DNA of 64,000 bases. It comes from Madurella fahalii. Lineage: Eukaryota > Ascomycota > Sordariomycetes > Sordariales. How positions within the stretch are numbered: the stretch's first letter is position 1; every line of letters starts with the position of its first letter. Shown piece by piece: positions 24,751 to 37,389 of the stretch. The stretch covers positions 1,364,001 through 1,428,000 of the forward strand of contig CM056878.1 in the NCBI GenBank assembly GCA_029876055.1, read 5' to 3'. The position numbers and the translations under genes are program-made. The notes beneath the pieces are model-generated. The model ran no database searches, was not told the DNA's origin, and worked only from the letters and a program-made list of their open reading frames with translations.

Positions 24751-25978
24751 CGTACGAACCTGGAGGGATTCTGTCGGAACTACCGTCACCTGCTCCGGGC
24801 TACGTCTCCACGGCCTTTACTGCTCTCCCGTCCGAGTCATGCAGACACCGGTACCGTTGCAAACATCAAACACATCAATCGGCCATCAATGCTGCACTGG
24901 AGGTGGCTGGCAGCTGTCAATGGTTGAGCCGCAGACGGATATGACGTTCCACTGCAGTGCACGTAGTATTCCGTGGTCGTTGCGGGCGTTGGCCACGGGA
25001 TGCTGCCGATCTGTTGCCCAACAGGTGCCTTTTGCCTTGGCCGAGCCAGCGCAACGTCGGCGCAACAGTGCGAGCTTCCCAAGGATTCAGTGGGAAATCC
25101 CAGGCGATCCTTCAGGCGTCAGGTCGCGGCTGCAGCGCCTAAAAAAGCGCGCCAATGGGCAATTGAGACGCTGGGCAGCCATGACATAAGGGCACAGTAG
25201 GGCCCGCTGTCGGTTATGCTTGGCTTCCATTCCCCAAAAAGGCGGCTCCAAGCGAAGCTTTGCCCGGGTCATTGCTTGTTCCTCGGCTGTTTGCTCAGGT
25301 AATCATGGAGGTCTCGGACGGGAGTTGGGACGACTCTCAGGTTTATTTATCTCGCCTCGCTCAGGCCACGAGCACCAGAGTACAAGTACCTAAATTGAAT
25401 ACTGAATCTCGAAAGCCACGCAATATGAGAAAGGCTGCTGTCAGTGCCAGACGACGGGGGCCATCTGACTGCTGCTGTGCTCCCCTGCCGCCCACGCCAT
25501 GACGCCAAGTGAGACACCGATGTGCGCACGTGGGGGGGCCTGCACCCGCCCCTAAATCGGCCATCGAAATCCACCTTCTCTCCGCTTCCAAACATCACGG
25601 CATCCTGGCTAGAGTCCGGCTTCAAGGCCGCGAGATTGCGGCGAGGCTGCTGCGTTGGGATTTTCCATTTTGCATTCTCATTTAGATCGTGTTCGGTTCG
25701 TTTCTCTTCGTTTTGTATATCGGTTGCCCCTCTCGGGCCCAAGGGATCGAAGCTGCGCCTCTGTTGCACGGCGTCGATGTTTTAGCATCTTCATACCACA
25801 TATCTGCGTAAGGGATCTTGCATCTTGCCTCGAGCAGATACCGACTCCTTTTCATCTTCCAAGTTGGCACTACTAAAAGCAGCGACGACGGCCCAACGAC
25901 GCGGCCCGGGCCCGAATTCCTCTCTCGCGAACCCGCTCCTCGCTCACTCCACCAACCAGCCCCCCGCCCCCACACCTG
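24751..25978. promoter_or_regulatory. divergent intergenic region, NRDE2 / ClC-1
   Basis: 1.2 kb between two divergent start codons, so it should hold both promoters. No specific motif is assigned and no other gene is seen. The last 100 bp before the ClC start is C-rich. Confidence 0.55.
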
Positions 25979-28900
25979 ATGGCGAGCAGGGGACATACGC
26001 CTCGCCTACGCGAGCCCGCGCGCGACGGCACCAGTGATGCCAACAATAACACCAATGACGCGAGCGGCGCCGAGCACCATGGGCAATACCTCTCGCTCCC
26101 GAGTTCGCCCACCAGCTTCCGCCGCCAGCCGTCCTACTTGAACCGGAGGTCGTCTAATGGCGAACCCGCCGACGAGCGCTCTCCGCTTTTGGGAGCGGGG
26201 ACGCGGACATCGCGGATCCGCATACACAGCGCGCATGGCTCGCCCAGGGTGCCTAATCTGTCTAGAAACCAGAGCTACGCCGGTATGTCTAAGACACCGC
26301 AGCCCAGCTGACCGATGCCAGTGTGTGTCCCCTTTGCTGATCATCCTCACCCCCGCTCGCAGACAGCGTAAAAAGCACCCGACACCACGGCCGCGGGCAC
26401 TCCTGGGGCCAGCGTCTGATCGAGGCGCTCTCGGACCGCCAGGAGTCGTCCATGTCCGACTCCAAGGGCTCCATCTTCGCCGACGACCGCGTCTGGTACG
26501 ACCAGTTCACCTCGACCGACTGGGTCCACGACAGCATCGCCGATGCCTACCGCGTCAAGGCCCTGCGCAGCCGCAAGGATTTCTGGGGCCGTGTCTATGT
26601 CCTGTTTGATGGCGCCCAGGGCTGGATACTCAGTGCTCTGGTCGGCTTCATCGTTGCCGTACTTGCCTACGTGGTCAACGTGAGCGAGGCGACGGTGTTT
26701 GACTTCAAGGATGGGTATTGTGTTAAGGGGTGGCTTATTAATGAAAAGGTGAAGGACCATGGCCGTGTGATTTGTGGGCAAATTGGGCTGACTTTGAACG
26801 CAGAAATGCTGCCCTCACGGCCCCTGCACGGACTGGCGGGACTGGGGCGAGGTTCTCAACGGATGGCCCTTTGGCGAGCAGTCGACCGAGTACGTCGTCT
26901 ACATCAGTTGCGTCATCGCCCTGGCAAGCCTGTCTTGCCTCCTCGCCCTGACCACCAAGACGGTCGTGCCCTCGGCGTATCGCCTGTCGACGCTCGATGA
27001 GAACCTCGCTGCCGAGGCTGCTTCGCCGCCGCCCGAGAATGGGGATGAAGGGGCACTCACCAGCCCCCGCCGGGCGCGCGAAGAGGCAATGGCGCCACCC
27101 ATGGTCTACTACTCGGCAGCCGGCAGCGGTGTGGCCGAAGTCCGTGTTATCCTCAGCGGCTTTGTGTTGCACGGCTTTTTGGGTCTCAAGACGCTCATCA
27201 TCAAGTCTCTTGGCCTGATTCTGAGCGTTGCCTCTGGCTTGAGTCTGGGCAAAGAAGGGCCCTACGTCCATATTGCGACCTGCGTCGGAAACATTGCTTG
27301 CCGTTTGTTCACCAAGTACGACCGCAACGACGCCAAGAGGCGTGAGGTCCTCTCCGCAGCTGCGGCGGCCGGCGTGGCCGTGGCGTTTGGCGCACCGCTT
27401 GGTGGTGTACTCTTTGGCCTCGAGGAAGTGGCCTACTTCTTCCCTGCCAAGACGCTGTTCCGGACCTTCTTTTGCTGCATCACGGCTGCACTGACACTCA
27501 AGTTTCTGAACCCCTACGGGACCCACAAGATTGTCATGTTCCAGGTGCGGTACCTCGTTGATTGGGAGTACTTTGAGGTCATCAGCTTTATGATGGTTGG
27601 CGTTTTTGGCGGTGCGGCGGGCGCGCTGTTCATCAAGGCATCTCGATATTGGGCCAAGACCTTCCGCCGCATTCCGGCTATCAAGGCGTATCCGCTGTTG
27701 GAGGTTGTGCTAGTTGCACTCGTGACGGGCCTCATCGGATACTGGAATGTCCTGACCAAGCTGCCCGTGGCAAAGCTGCTGTACAACCTGGCTGCGCCTT
27801 GCGACGACCGTGATAACAATCTGGAAGATTTGGGATTGTGCCCAGAGCATATCGATGATATCCCTCCAATTCTGCTCAATCTGTTCGCCGCGTTCTTAAT
27901 CAAGGGGCTGCTGACCATTATTACTTTTGGCATCGTATGTCTCCACCCCGTGCTCGACCTTGGAGGTCTGATATCTAACAGCGTTACAGAAAGTCCCAGC
28001 CGGGATCTACGTCCCGTCCATGGTGGTCGGCGGTCTCATGGGCCGCCTGATCGGCCACGTCGTGCAGTGGATTGTCATGGCCACACCGGACTGGGGCGTC
28101 TGGGGAACCTGCGGCAAGATGCCCAACGCCACGTGCATCCAGCCCGGCGTGTACGGCCTCATCGCCGCCGGCTCAACTATGTGCGGCGTTACCCGGCTGT
28201 CGGTTACACTCGCGGTCATCCTATTTGAGCTCACCGGCAGTTTGGACTACGTCTTGCCGTTTTCGCTGGCGATCTTGGTCGCTAAGTGGACGGCTGATGC
28301 GATTGAGCCGCTGAGCATCTACGTACGTTACGCCCTTGGTTTGTTCATCTTTTGGGGAGCCCTCGGCTGACACTTAGGGCAGGACCTCCTAACGGAGATG
28401 AACTCTTACCCGTTCCTAAATAACAAGCACAAACCCATCTTCACCTCGGACCTGGCAGATATCGTCCCCCGCGTCCGGAAGGAGCGCACCATTGACATTA
28501 GCAACTCACCCGTTGTGCCCGCGCCGAGCCTCAGGGCTAAGCTGGAATTGCTGCACAGGGCGGGGGAGCTGGATGGTGGTTTGCCGATTATCAGGGATGG
28601 GGTTTTGGTCGGCTTGATCCCTGCACCGGATCTGGAGTATGCCCTGGATAACCTGAGGGATGAGGCCAACAGTCTCTGCTTGATGGCGCAGGTGCAGACG
28701 ATTGAGGATTCAGATGGGGAAGGGGGCGTAGACCCAACTGATTTCACGCCTTATATTGACCCGGTACGTTTCCTTTTCCCTTCCCAACGCTTCCTCCGCT
28801 CTTTCCCACATTTCCCCTCCAGTCCAGAGGTTTGGTTGATTACATGCTGACATTTGACGGCATAGGCACCTGTCGCGTTGGATATCAAGTCCCCGATGGA

Positions 28901-29128
28901 TTTAGTGTACGAGTGCTTTGTCAAGTTGGGGCTGAGGTATATCTGTGTGTTGAGGGATGGCAAGTATGCTGGCATGGTAAGTTTCTCTTTTCACCTCTTC
29001 TCTCCGTTGCCCCAGCAAGTAGCTATTGGTCATTTTTGGCGTTTGCTAATGTCTATAAAACACAGACACATAAAAAGACGTTTGCAAAGTATATGCGCGG
29101 ATTGGAGGAGAAGGAGGGACATATGTGA
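25979..29128 (+). CDS. ClC-family chloride/proton exchanger (paralogue 1)
   Basis: Intracellular ClC transporter, probably on endosomes or vacuole, exchanging chloride for protons to support acidification. Exons: 25979..26282, 26363..26748, 26804..27934, 27990..28322, 28383..28763, 28866..28976 and 29066..29128; six introns of 55-102 bp, all GT..AG and phase-consistent; 902 aa. Visible ClC motifs are AAGSGVAEV, GKEGPYVH with gating glutamate E381, GAPLGGVLFGLEE with the proton glutamate E438, and KVPAGIYVPSM. About ten hydrophobic membrane segments follow an acidic/serine-rich cytosolic N-terminus. Two CBS domains lie at the C-terminus (GGLPIIRDGVLVGLIP; YICVLRDGKYAGM). The last exon encodes only 20 residues. 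Retention of both glutamates predicts a coupled exchanger like CLC-3/5 or yeast Gef1. Confidence 0.95.
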
Positions 29129-31161
29129 ATGCGGATCCGCATCTACACTTCTTTTTCCTGCTAGAGGCTCTTTCCCTTGACATGGCTCGGCGCTCATGCT
29201 TTCAATAGACCTTGCCTGCCGTTTGGTTCTACACTTGTTTTAGTACGGCGGATCTTTCAGGATGGCTATGGCGAGGCGTTTAGGCGGCGCTATTGCATTT
29301 CTCTTCGTTTTCACTCTTGGGTGGAGAGGGAAGGTTGTCCTTGTTTGAACTGTGTACCTAGTACCTAGATATCCTTAACCCATGGTCGGAGTAAGGTAAT
29401 ATACAGAGGGAGCTTGGATTAATCTTGATTCAAAGCATCCATTTTGTGCCTAAGAACGCATCTCTCTGTCTCTCCTCTAGATACCATGCACCTTAGTAAA
29501 ACCCGGTTTAGAGTATTCGTTGTCCCCATAACCCGCTTCCTTCCTCCTTACCGCCACTATCTCTCCTTTTATTCTCTTTTTCTCTTTCTATATCTGCTTT
29601 GCTGTTATTAGCATTACTACTTCTACGTAGAGTTTGCTATTTAATTATATTCCAATTTCTATGTGGGTAGTAATCAAACTGAAAAATGGGTATGAAAAAG
29701 AACAAAGTTCTTCTCCAACGCAATACTCGGTGTTGATGATTGTATTTCTTTTCATCGTCTTCTTCATTGACCCACCCTGCGTCTTCATGTACTTGACATT
29801 CAGGATGCAGTTTATTGTCATGGAAATTGCGATGCGGCAACGAGATAATGAGTAATGCGAGGGAAAAAAAAAAAAAAACCTGCTGGCAATACGATGGGGG
29901 GGGGGGGGGGACCCGAGGCTATAAGTTAGCATACCGGACCAGTTTAGATCGTAAGACCGGGAACTCGAGCGAAACGAAGCAGTCGCGCGGCTTGCCGTAG
30001 CCGGGATCGAAACAGGCTGTTCATTAAGGACGGCATTGCCCGTTCCCAAACGTAGTCGGGGAATCCGCTGGATCCTGGGCCGAGTAGGCAGAGAGCGGCA
30101 GGCGGAAGAGGTGAAGTTTACCAGGGTCGTCGTTATATGCCACATCGGCCACTCTCTTCTCGTGGTTTCCTCTCCAGCCGAGTGGTTTATGGTTTGTCGA
30201 CGTCGCTCGTTTCGGGGGTCTTCGCGGATTTTAAAGACCAGCGGGGCACTGGGCGAAATTGTCGATTACCGCCCCTTGTCTGCCACTAGCGGAAGGTCTA
30301 CAAACCTGACGAGGAACAAAAACGCAACAAAGGTAGGGGAGAGAGATCCTGCTATGAGAATTATACTTACCCAGGCATGTTGTCGTCGTTGTTGTTGTTG
30401 GCCGAAGAAGAAAAAGGGAAATGAATCAAAAACGGCCGAAACTGTGAGGATTTGGTAAATTCAAGCGGCCTGGCTTGCACTGGTCTCTGCATGGCAAGAA
30501 CACCGGTCCATACCTGGTGTCAACCTCCCATGGCAAGAGCATTCTGTAGTTGGTGCGTGACTCCAAACAGAACACGGGAAAGTGTCTTCAGAGACATCTG
30601 AATAGCTACCGAAACTTCCCTCACCCTTCCAGGAACAACGTAGCTCCTCTCTTCTAGAGTTGGCTTATCCCACATCAGATAATGGAGATATCCTCACCTG
30701 TCGCTCCGTCTATCCAAGCAGAAACTAATCGCTTTGACAATGGACTAGTAACTATGTGGACGCTTCCGTGCAAACCAGATGCTGCTATGGAACCCGCGCC
30801 TGAAGTAGTAGAGGAGCTTGGAAGTAAGTATCTCCATGACACCACTGTCTGGTCTGTCTACTTGCTTGGTCTGGTACGCGGTGTGAGGGGTAGCTTAGTT
30901 GGCTCGGGAGCGAAAGAAAGAGCGGGTTGTCATGATTCCTCTGACTCCTTCCTCTGTGTATTTAGGTAAGCGATAAGTATCGACCGACGATTAGCACTTA
31001 GCAGTCGCCGTTATTGTATACACTCCGACAGTACAATCTCGTTTAGATTGCAGTGAAGAACCATCACATAACGGCAACGGTGTCTACGTCGCTCCTACTA
31101 CTACAGTAAGGGTACAGAGTGAAGTGTGAATGCCGCAATCGGCGATACGAGCTTGTCGGTA
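29129..31161. other. AT-richer intergenic region with homopolymers
   Basis: No gene is firmly supported. It holds an A15 tract (29864-29878) and a G15 tract (29896-29910), and a run of GTT/GTC triplets near 30373-30400. There is one small possible two-exon reading frame from 30682, discussed as a finding. Base composition is visibly more AT-rich than in the neighbouring genes. Confidence 0.5.
29864..29910 (+). repeat. A15 and G15 homopolymers 17 bp apart
   Basis: Fifteen A, a 17-bp spacer, then fifteen G on the + strand. Confidence 0.9.
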
Positions 31162-32193
31162 CTAGCAGCCCGCTGCTTCAATGCCGTTTTTGCCCCACCC
31201 CAGGACCCAAGCCTCAGGTATCTCGCCGTTGTGTCCGTCTGTGCCGTACAGGCTCATCAGCCCCCTGGTTGTAAGAGGACCTAGGGGGTGCCGCTCGCTT
31301 TCCTGCTTATCATACCACACATCACCATCTCTCATAGACCAGCCCACAGCTGGAACCCACGCATCATTCCGCAGGGTCACGTAAGTGCAATCCCATTGCC
31401 CCGAGCAATCGTCCCTCTGCCCGAAGCAGGCAATTTCGGTTTGATCACGGCCCCATAAATGCGGGATGAGGTTTCCCACATCAACTTGCTCTAACCAAGC
31501 ACGGTTGCCGGCCCATACATAAACGACCACAAGCCACTGGCCAACAAGATGGGATAGGGGCTCGGTGGCATGAATGTCTCCTGCCGTCGCCCGTACCCGT
31601 TCTGAAAAAAAGACCCGCCGTCCCCACGTCCGCGGTCCCAGTTGCTGTACCGCTGCCACCGAAGAAGCAACCGGGTAATCTCGCCACCGGCGTAGTGCTA
31701 CGTCCTCGTTACTCTTTGTGATTTCGGAGAATTGTCCGGGGAGGTCGACCAGTAGACATCGGAAATACGCCCTCCACGGCGCCGTATCCTGTCCGTGAGC
31801 GTCGTACCGCACCCCTACGCCAGCCGGAAAGTGCTGGGATTGAATCAACCATTTGAAGTCCCTTTGAGGGCTAAGCCAAGGGGGGGTTGGAAGTATTGTC
31901 TGAGAATAACGGCCAAGGTTGGAGAAAAACGATTTGCGTAGCAGCTTGCCCAGCCAGGAATGCTGCTTGGTTTCACAGTCCTCGTCCTCGGGACAGCGCA
32001 TGGTATCCTCCTCGTAACGTAGCCCAAGCAGTTCGAAGTAGCCAAGTGGGGCCGGCTCACGAGAGAGGTTCCAGTTTGAAATGAGCGTATGTTGTCCGTT
32101 CCGTTTCTCTCCAGGATTGTCCGCTGCGGTAGCGGTGGGTAGATGCGGTCTTGTTTCCGGCCCAGCCGACTTCTCGATGCGTTCGTCTGACAT
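31162..32193 (-). CDS. orphan hypothetical protein
   Basis: Uninterrupted frame of 343 aa from the first ATG (MSDERIEKSAG), ending at TAG. I do not recognise the family. The protein is soluble-looking, with no signal peptide or membrane segment. It is rich in Trp, with many W-containing short motifs (WLVVVYVWAGNRAWLEQ; WSMRDGDVWYDKQ) and a Cys pair in CPEDEDC. Codon use is less biased than in neighbouring housekeeping genes, and the ATG has T at -3. It sits alone in the AT-richer 29-33 kb segment, which fits a lineage-restricted or recently acquired gene. A frame this long without a stop is unlikely by chance, but expression and the start are unproven. Confidence 0.55.
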   Translation of the reverse strand: MSDERIEKSAGPETRPHLPTATAADNPGEKRNGQHTLISNWNLSREPAPLGYFELLGLRYEEDTMRCPEDEDCETKQHSWLGKLLRKSFFSNLGRYSQTILPTPPWLSPQRDFKWLIQSQHFPAGVGVRYDAHGQDTAPWRAYFRCLLVDLPGQFSEITKSNEDVALRRWRDYPVASSVAAVQQLGPRTWGRRVFFSERVRATAGDIHATEPLSHLVGQWLVVVYVWAGNRAWLEQVDVGNLIPHLWGRDQTEIACFGQRDDCSGQWDCTYVTLRNDAWVPAVGWSMRDGDVWYDKQESERHPLGPLTTRGLMSLYGTDGHNGEIPEAWVLGWGKNGIEAAGC

Positions 32194-33490
32194 TGATGGC
32201 CGATCCAAAGAGAATAAAACATATATCAATTTTGCCAGTGCTAGCTAGTACTTACCTATAGACAACACAACCCTGGGCAGTGCAGTGTTTTATGCTCCGA
32301 GAGCCTGCACAGGCCTCACAGAGTCACAGTTGCAGCGCCGGTTGGCCTAGCCAAACTTTGATCAGCGCGGGTTGACTCGCCCTACCACGGTGCTCGGACC
32401 CGTTGTAATTAGCGCATGTAGTGATGCTCAATTTGCGCAGGAACACCACCACATATCTACGCTCTGTAGAACAAAATGGTGGATGAGCACGGAGCGGGGA
32501 GTATTTGCCGTACGGCAGACCTTAGATGAGACTGGGCCTCTCTAGCGTTCCAAAGACCTAGATACCTCACGGCACCTTGATGACGCATGTAATGATCGAG
32601 CGAAATAGCCCAGCCTACAGGCGCCGGAGAACGAGCATTTAAGGACACCGGTCGTTTCACTAAGCACCCAGCAAGGCACCGTAGCCTAGGTATATACCTT
32701 GGGTACTGTGCCTATAATAGAGTGATCTCCTAGGGTGCTGTCGTGCGTCTTCGGTTTTCATATCTAAGTGTAAGCACCCCTGTAGAGAAGAACAACTGCA
32801 AGAGAATATAGGCGAGGTACGCATCACAAATTAGACTATCACGTGCTAGTAGAGTTAGACATTCGATGGCGGGCTAGCTTGGACCATTTCCACCCTGTAG
32901 CTCATAGGGAGCGTGACTCAACAACCTGGCAATGATTGTTAGGTTTGATTTGTGTTTCTAGAAGGGCCTTAGCCTTATACTGTATAAAGGTCTAGTAAGA
33001 GGTTGGTGTAGGGGTGGTAGTTTTATTCATTTGCCTTTTCTCTTTTTATTTTATTTTATTTTTATTTTTCAAAATTTTTATTTATTAACATTTAATTATT
33101 TTTCATGGTTTGTCTCGTCCTCATTGTTTGTTCTTTTTGGTTTCGCCCCAAAATTGGGTTAGGGTTCTGTTCTAAGGTCTTTGGTGCAGCACAAGCCCCT
33201 ACCCTGGGCTTCATTGTCCATCCTCCTCCTCGGGTTCATCGCAAGTATTATTCATTTTACCATATTGGACTTTCATTCTTCGCTCCAAGTTTCTTGGAAG
33301 GGCGATCCGGCTTGGGCGACAAGGGGTTCCAGACTTTCAGCCCCATCCCCCGATTCCGGATTGCTTGGCGCCTTGGCCAATTCCATTCGCGACCGCGCCT
33401 TTGCAGCAACTCGTGGACTCGCATTCGCATCCTTGCAACAGGCTCGCTCGCTCGAGCATCGCGCGCACGAAGACAGCAACGCCGGCAAAG
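32194..33490. other. intergenic, AT-rich core
   Basis: No gene recognised. 33035-33105 is almost pure A/T (TTTTA-type repeats) and lies about 400 bp upstream of the PAF1 start codon, so it may be part of that promoter. Confidence 0.55.
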
Positions 33491-35032
33491 ATGTCTTCAT
33501 CACAATCGAGAAGCGGCGGCGAGCGCATGATCCACCAGGATTATATCGCCAGGATACGATATTCCAATGCGCTCCCGCCGCCACCGAACCCACCCAAGCT
33601 GCTCGACATCCCCAACACGGGGCTTGCGAATGGCCAGTACACTACGCCGGGTTTTGCATCCCGCCTTGCTCGAGAGCAGCCTCTAAACATAGAGGCCGAT
33701 GCCGAGCTTGGAATGCCTCTAGACCTGGTCGGCATGCCAGGTGTCTTTGACGGCGACGAGAGCTGTTAGTCCTGCTCGGCCGGCCGCTATTCTTCCAACA
33801 GACGAGTCGCTAACACCATTGCAGCCATTCAAGCTCCCGCCCAGGTGCCACCAGTCCACCCGCACGACCGGCTTCTCCTCCGCCCTCTGTCGACGCTAGG
33901 CAAACCCAAGGTTGGCGACACGGCCGTATCTTTCCTACGACGAACCGAGTACATCTCGTCGGTTCAGTCGAGGCCGAAACCGACCGACATCATGTTCCTC
34001 AAGCCGTCTTCAGGGAACGCCCTAAAGCGCCCCGAGAAGCGCAAGGCCTCCCCCGAACCAGACAAGGGGACACCTGCGTGGATCAAGCGCCGTATTGAGA
34101 AGAGCTTCGAAGTGGCCGCCGCCAACCTTGCAGAACGCAGCCGAGTTAAGCACCCCTCAAAGCGCAACGTCAAGATTGTCGATGCTTTCCCCGTTCTCCC
34201 CGACCTGGAGGCATTCCCCGACTCTGGTGCCTACGTAACCGTCAAGTTCAGCACGAACCCCGTCAACTCAAGTGACTCGTACGACACGCGCCTCCTCTCG
34301 GCCATCTTCAAGCCCATCGAGCGGACGGCAGCTGAAGAACAGCTGTACGAGACCGCCAAGGCAGCATGGGAGCGCGATCCGAGCCTGCCCAAGCCGTCGC
34401 AAATGATGAACTACGACCTCTTCCTGCCCGCTGACGCGCGGACAGGACAAAATTTCCGCGCCAAGTTCGACGTGGACAATCCCAACCGGGACAGCAGCTC
34501 GCTATACACGAGCAGCGAGAGCGGCGGCAGCTTCCGGTTCCCGCGAGTGCGCGCGTACGAGACGGCGCAGGAGAAGGAGATGGACCATGACAACAAGTAC
34601 GACGAGGAGGTTATCCTCGCCTTCCGCGAGGACGAGGCCGAGAGCAAGGGCCGCAACGACGACAGCGCGCAGAAAGCCGTCTACTACTACCCGGTCATGC
34701 AGCGCACGACCATCCGCAGCCAGCGGACCAAGAACATTGCTCGGACCATTGGTATTACGGATGAGGAGGAGAGCCACCTGGATGAGCTGCACGTACAGAT
34801 CGATGACCCGAGCGAGGAGCTCCAGGCTGAGCTGCAGCGGTATAAGCTGCAACCGGTTGGAGACCTGCCGGACGATGATGAGGAAGAGGAGGAGGAGCGG
34901 GAGGATGGGCGTCGGCGGTCGCAGAGCGACCGAGGCTCGGCCAGCCCGGCGCCGAATGGAGACCGGGCGAGCCCAGAGGGGCGAGTACACTCCGAGGAGG
35001 ACCAGGATGCTGAGGGAGACGAGGATGAGTAG
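33491..35032 (+). CDS. paf1: RNA polymerase II-associated factor 1 (PAF1 complex)
   Basis: Scaffold subunit of the Paf1 complex, which travels with RNA polymerase II and supports elongation and histone H2B/H3 modification. Exons are 33491..33764 and 33825..35032, with a 60-bp intron (GTTAGT..CAG) joined in phase 1; 493 aa. The start MSSSQSRSGGERM leads straight into the family's N-terminal signature QDYIARIRYSNALPPPPNPP, followed by FLRRTEYIS and later the conserved block with RTKNIARTIG. The C-terminal 80 residues are a long acidic/serine tail (DDDEEEEEEREDG...). The first exon boundary falls in a low-conservation linker. The start ATG is the one in frame with the signature. Identification is secure. 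Confidence 0.96.
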
Positions 35033-35499
35033 AGGGCCGAATGTGGGAAAAGTGATTCTGGTTCAAGCAATTGGTGTGAGCGAGGCGTTCTTCTTGAGCC
35101 AGTTCGTAAAGCGAGTTAAGGAACATACACCCACTGAGGCATGATATCTAGACTATACATATTGCATCAGGAAAATTACATATCCTAACCGCTTGCAAGA
35201 TGTGACAAAACCCAGAGCCCAGCCTTCACATCTATAAGCGTCACATTATTACACCAAATCGTCGCCTAACCAAATCCCGAACAGCCAACTCCGTCCCTTA
35301 TGCTTTCTGCGTCAATCAGTGACGCGTCTATATTCTCCTCCCGGCCAGGCGGGCAAGATTTGGCGCGAATGCTCTATCTCTTTTTGTCCCTTGACCACGA
35401 GATAGGCCATATTATAGCGGTATGCAGATTCTAGTATGGGAAATATTCGTTTCCCCCTTTTCTGTGGCCCGAGCGATCTTTTATCAGATCCGTATTCCG
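35033..35499. other. convergent intergenic region
   Basis: 467 bp between the 3' ends of PAF1 (+) and the GT90 gene (-). No feature recognised. Confidence 0.6.
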
Positions 35500-37389
35500 T
35501 CAGCCAATGAAACCGATATTTTCTCTGTCGTCGTCAACCACGCGACCATATCTGTCCCCGCCGTCAGTACTGGCAATGATCACACCAAAACAGGAAGGGG
35601 GACTGAGTTGGGGGACGACTCACTCCAACAACAACCTAAACATCCACACCTCCATATCCTCATTCCTCAACACCCTCCCCGCCCACTCCCGTCCCTGCAC
35701 CGCCACCCGTTCCGCCTCCTTCTTGCCCAGATCCCCCTCGCTGAAGAACCTGACCGCCTCAAGCCAATCGTCCCCCTGCAGGCTCAGCGGCACGAAATGC
35801 GCCCACGGCTTCAACCACTCGGAATGCCACTCTCGGAAGATGGCCCACTTGAACACCAAGCTCCTGCTCTTGAGGAGGGCGTAGAACCGGCCCGAGAACG
35901 CGTTCCCGTCCATATCCAGCACGTGCTTGTACTTGAGCGCGTCCTCCTGCTTGGCATACTCCTTGATGGTGAAGAACTCCTTCTGCGCGTTACAGTCGCC
36001 GTCGTCGCACTGGCCGACGTGGGAAAAGTACACATCTACGAGGGATTTGTAATCCCCCCTGGGCACCTCCTTGACCGTCCACTTCTGGTTGCTCTCGGTG
36101 CCCGTGTTGACCAGGATGCGGGCCTGGTCGCGGGCGTTGAGCTTGGTGACGAGCCGCTGGCGGTGCTGGTGGCGCCAGCCGCCGTTGCGCGAGAACCCCC
36201 CCGTGGTGGAACCCCGCCAGTAGAGCCGGTCGAGCTTGTTGCCCCAGGCCGGGTCCTTGTCTTCTTCGTAGGGCACCTTGCCGGCCCAGTACCAGGGGGA
36301 GGGGTAGATAATGTCCGAGTACGACGAGATCTTGGACTGTGAGAAGATGGGGAAGAGGTCGTGCACAACGCCGTAGGCGTTGGGGCGCTCAAAGAAGCCG
36401 TAGGTGGAACTGAGCGAGGGCGAGAGGCAGATGTCGGACATGGCGGTGAAGTTGTAGACGAAGCCTAGGTCGCCCATCGCGTACCGGTCGACAGCGTCGT
36501 AATAGTCGGCTTCTTCGAGGATACGCGCGGGTGAGTCGGGGGGGCATGACGTGCGCGAGTGCGTCCAGACGGCTTGGTGGGGAAATGCGTTAAAGCGCGT
36601 TTGCTTGAATTCGTCGAAGCGGTTTTCGTAGTTCAGCCCTTCGGGTTTCTCGGTGAAGCCGTTGCGGAGAGATTTGGCAGCATTGGCCGCCGCCATGTTG
36701 ACGGTCCGCGCGCGCTCCACGAGCCGCACCATGTCGTCGTAAGGGACCACGACGCGAGACTCATCATTGACGTTGAACGCCAGGTCCATGTCGGGCAGGA
36801 ACTCGACGAAGCTTGAAAGCATCCCCCTCATAGCGTCCTGCATCCAACCGGCGCCTCCCTTGAACAGAGTCACGTTGCCTCCGCGGATCTGCAACGACAT
36901 GAGCTGGTTATCGTACCCGATCGCCTCCCGCGCCCGCGCCCGGACCGTCGACGGCTTCAAGCCCCAGAATGGCGTCAACAGATCTAGCACCATGTCAAAC
37001 TCGTCCACCAGCTGTACATCCTTGCTCTTTGCAAAGGCCCACCACTTGTCGAAGTGGGGCGGCGGTGGCAGCCCATACCGACGACGGTACTCGGCTACAG
37101 CGTCGCGCAGGGTGCGCGATTGACGCGCCTTGACTTCCTCAAACTCTCGCTCGGCATCTTTCACAAGGTGCCATATCGGATGCGACCCGCCGGGCGCCGC
37201 CTTCGGCTTCGGGTTGCTGGAGGGGACTTTATTGCTGTCGCTGCCCGGGCTGGCTCCGGGCTTGTTCGTAGGCGCCCCTACCGGGGATTGTTGGGGTTTG
37301 AAACGACCTGGAGACGCCTTGGAGAGCGAGTAGATGCAGATGAGAAAGAAGACGAGGGCGCCAAGGACGCCGATTTGGCGGTTCCTCAT
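35500..37389 (-). CDS. GT90 glycosyltransferase, CAP10-like type II membrane protein
   Basis: Member of the CAP10/GT90 family (cryptococcal capsule xylosyltransferase relatives), expected in the Golgi or ER lumen. Exons are 37389..35624 and 35551..35500. The first frame would stop after RLLLE at 35620-35622, but a perfect donor GTGAGT overlaps that codon. A 72-bp intron ending GACAG then joins a 17-residue tail (YGRVVDDDRENIGFIG) that matches the expected family C-terminus; 605 aa. A cytosolic MRNRQIG is followed by one membrane anchor (about 7-25), a Pro/Ser/Lys stem, and the lumenal catalytic region with LYWRGSTTGG near residue 390. The start at 37389 has A at -3. Acceptor sugar unknown. 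Confidence 0.88.

Noticed and set aside
29920..30030. tRNA-like T-loop sequence (TTCGATCC, minus strand)
   Set aside because: Flanking bases do not form a T stem and no A box or acceptor stem could be matched.
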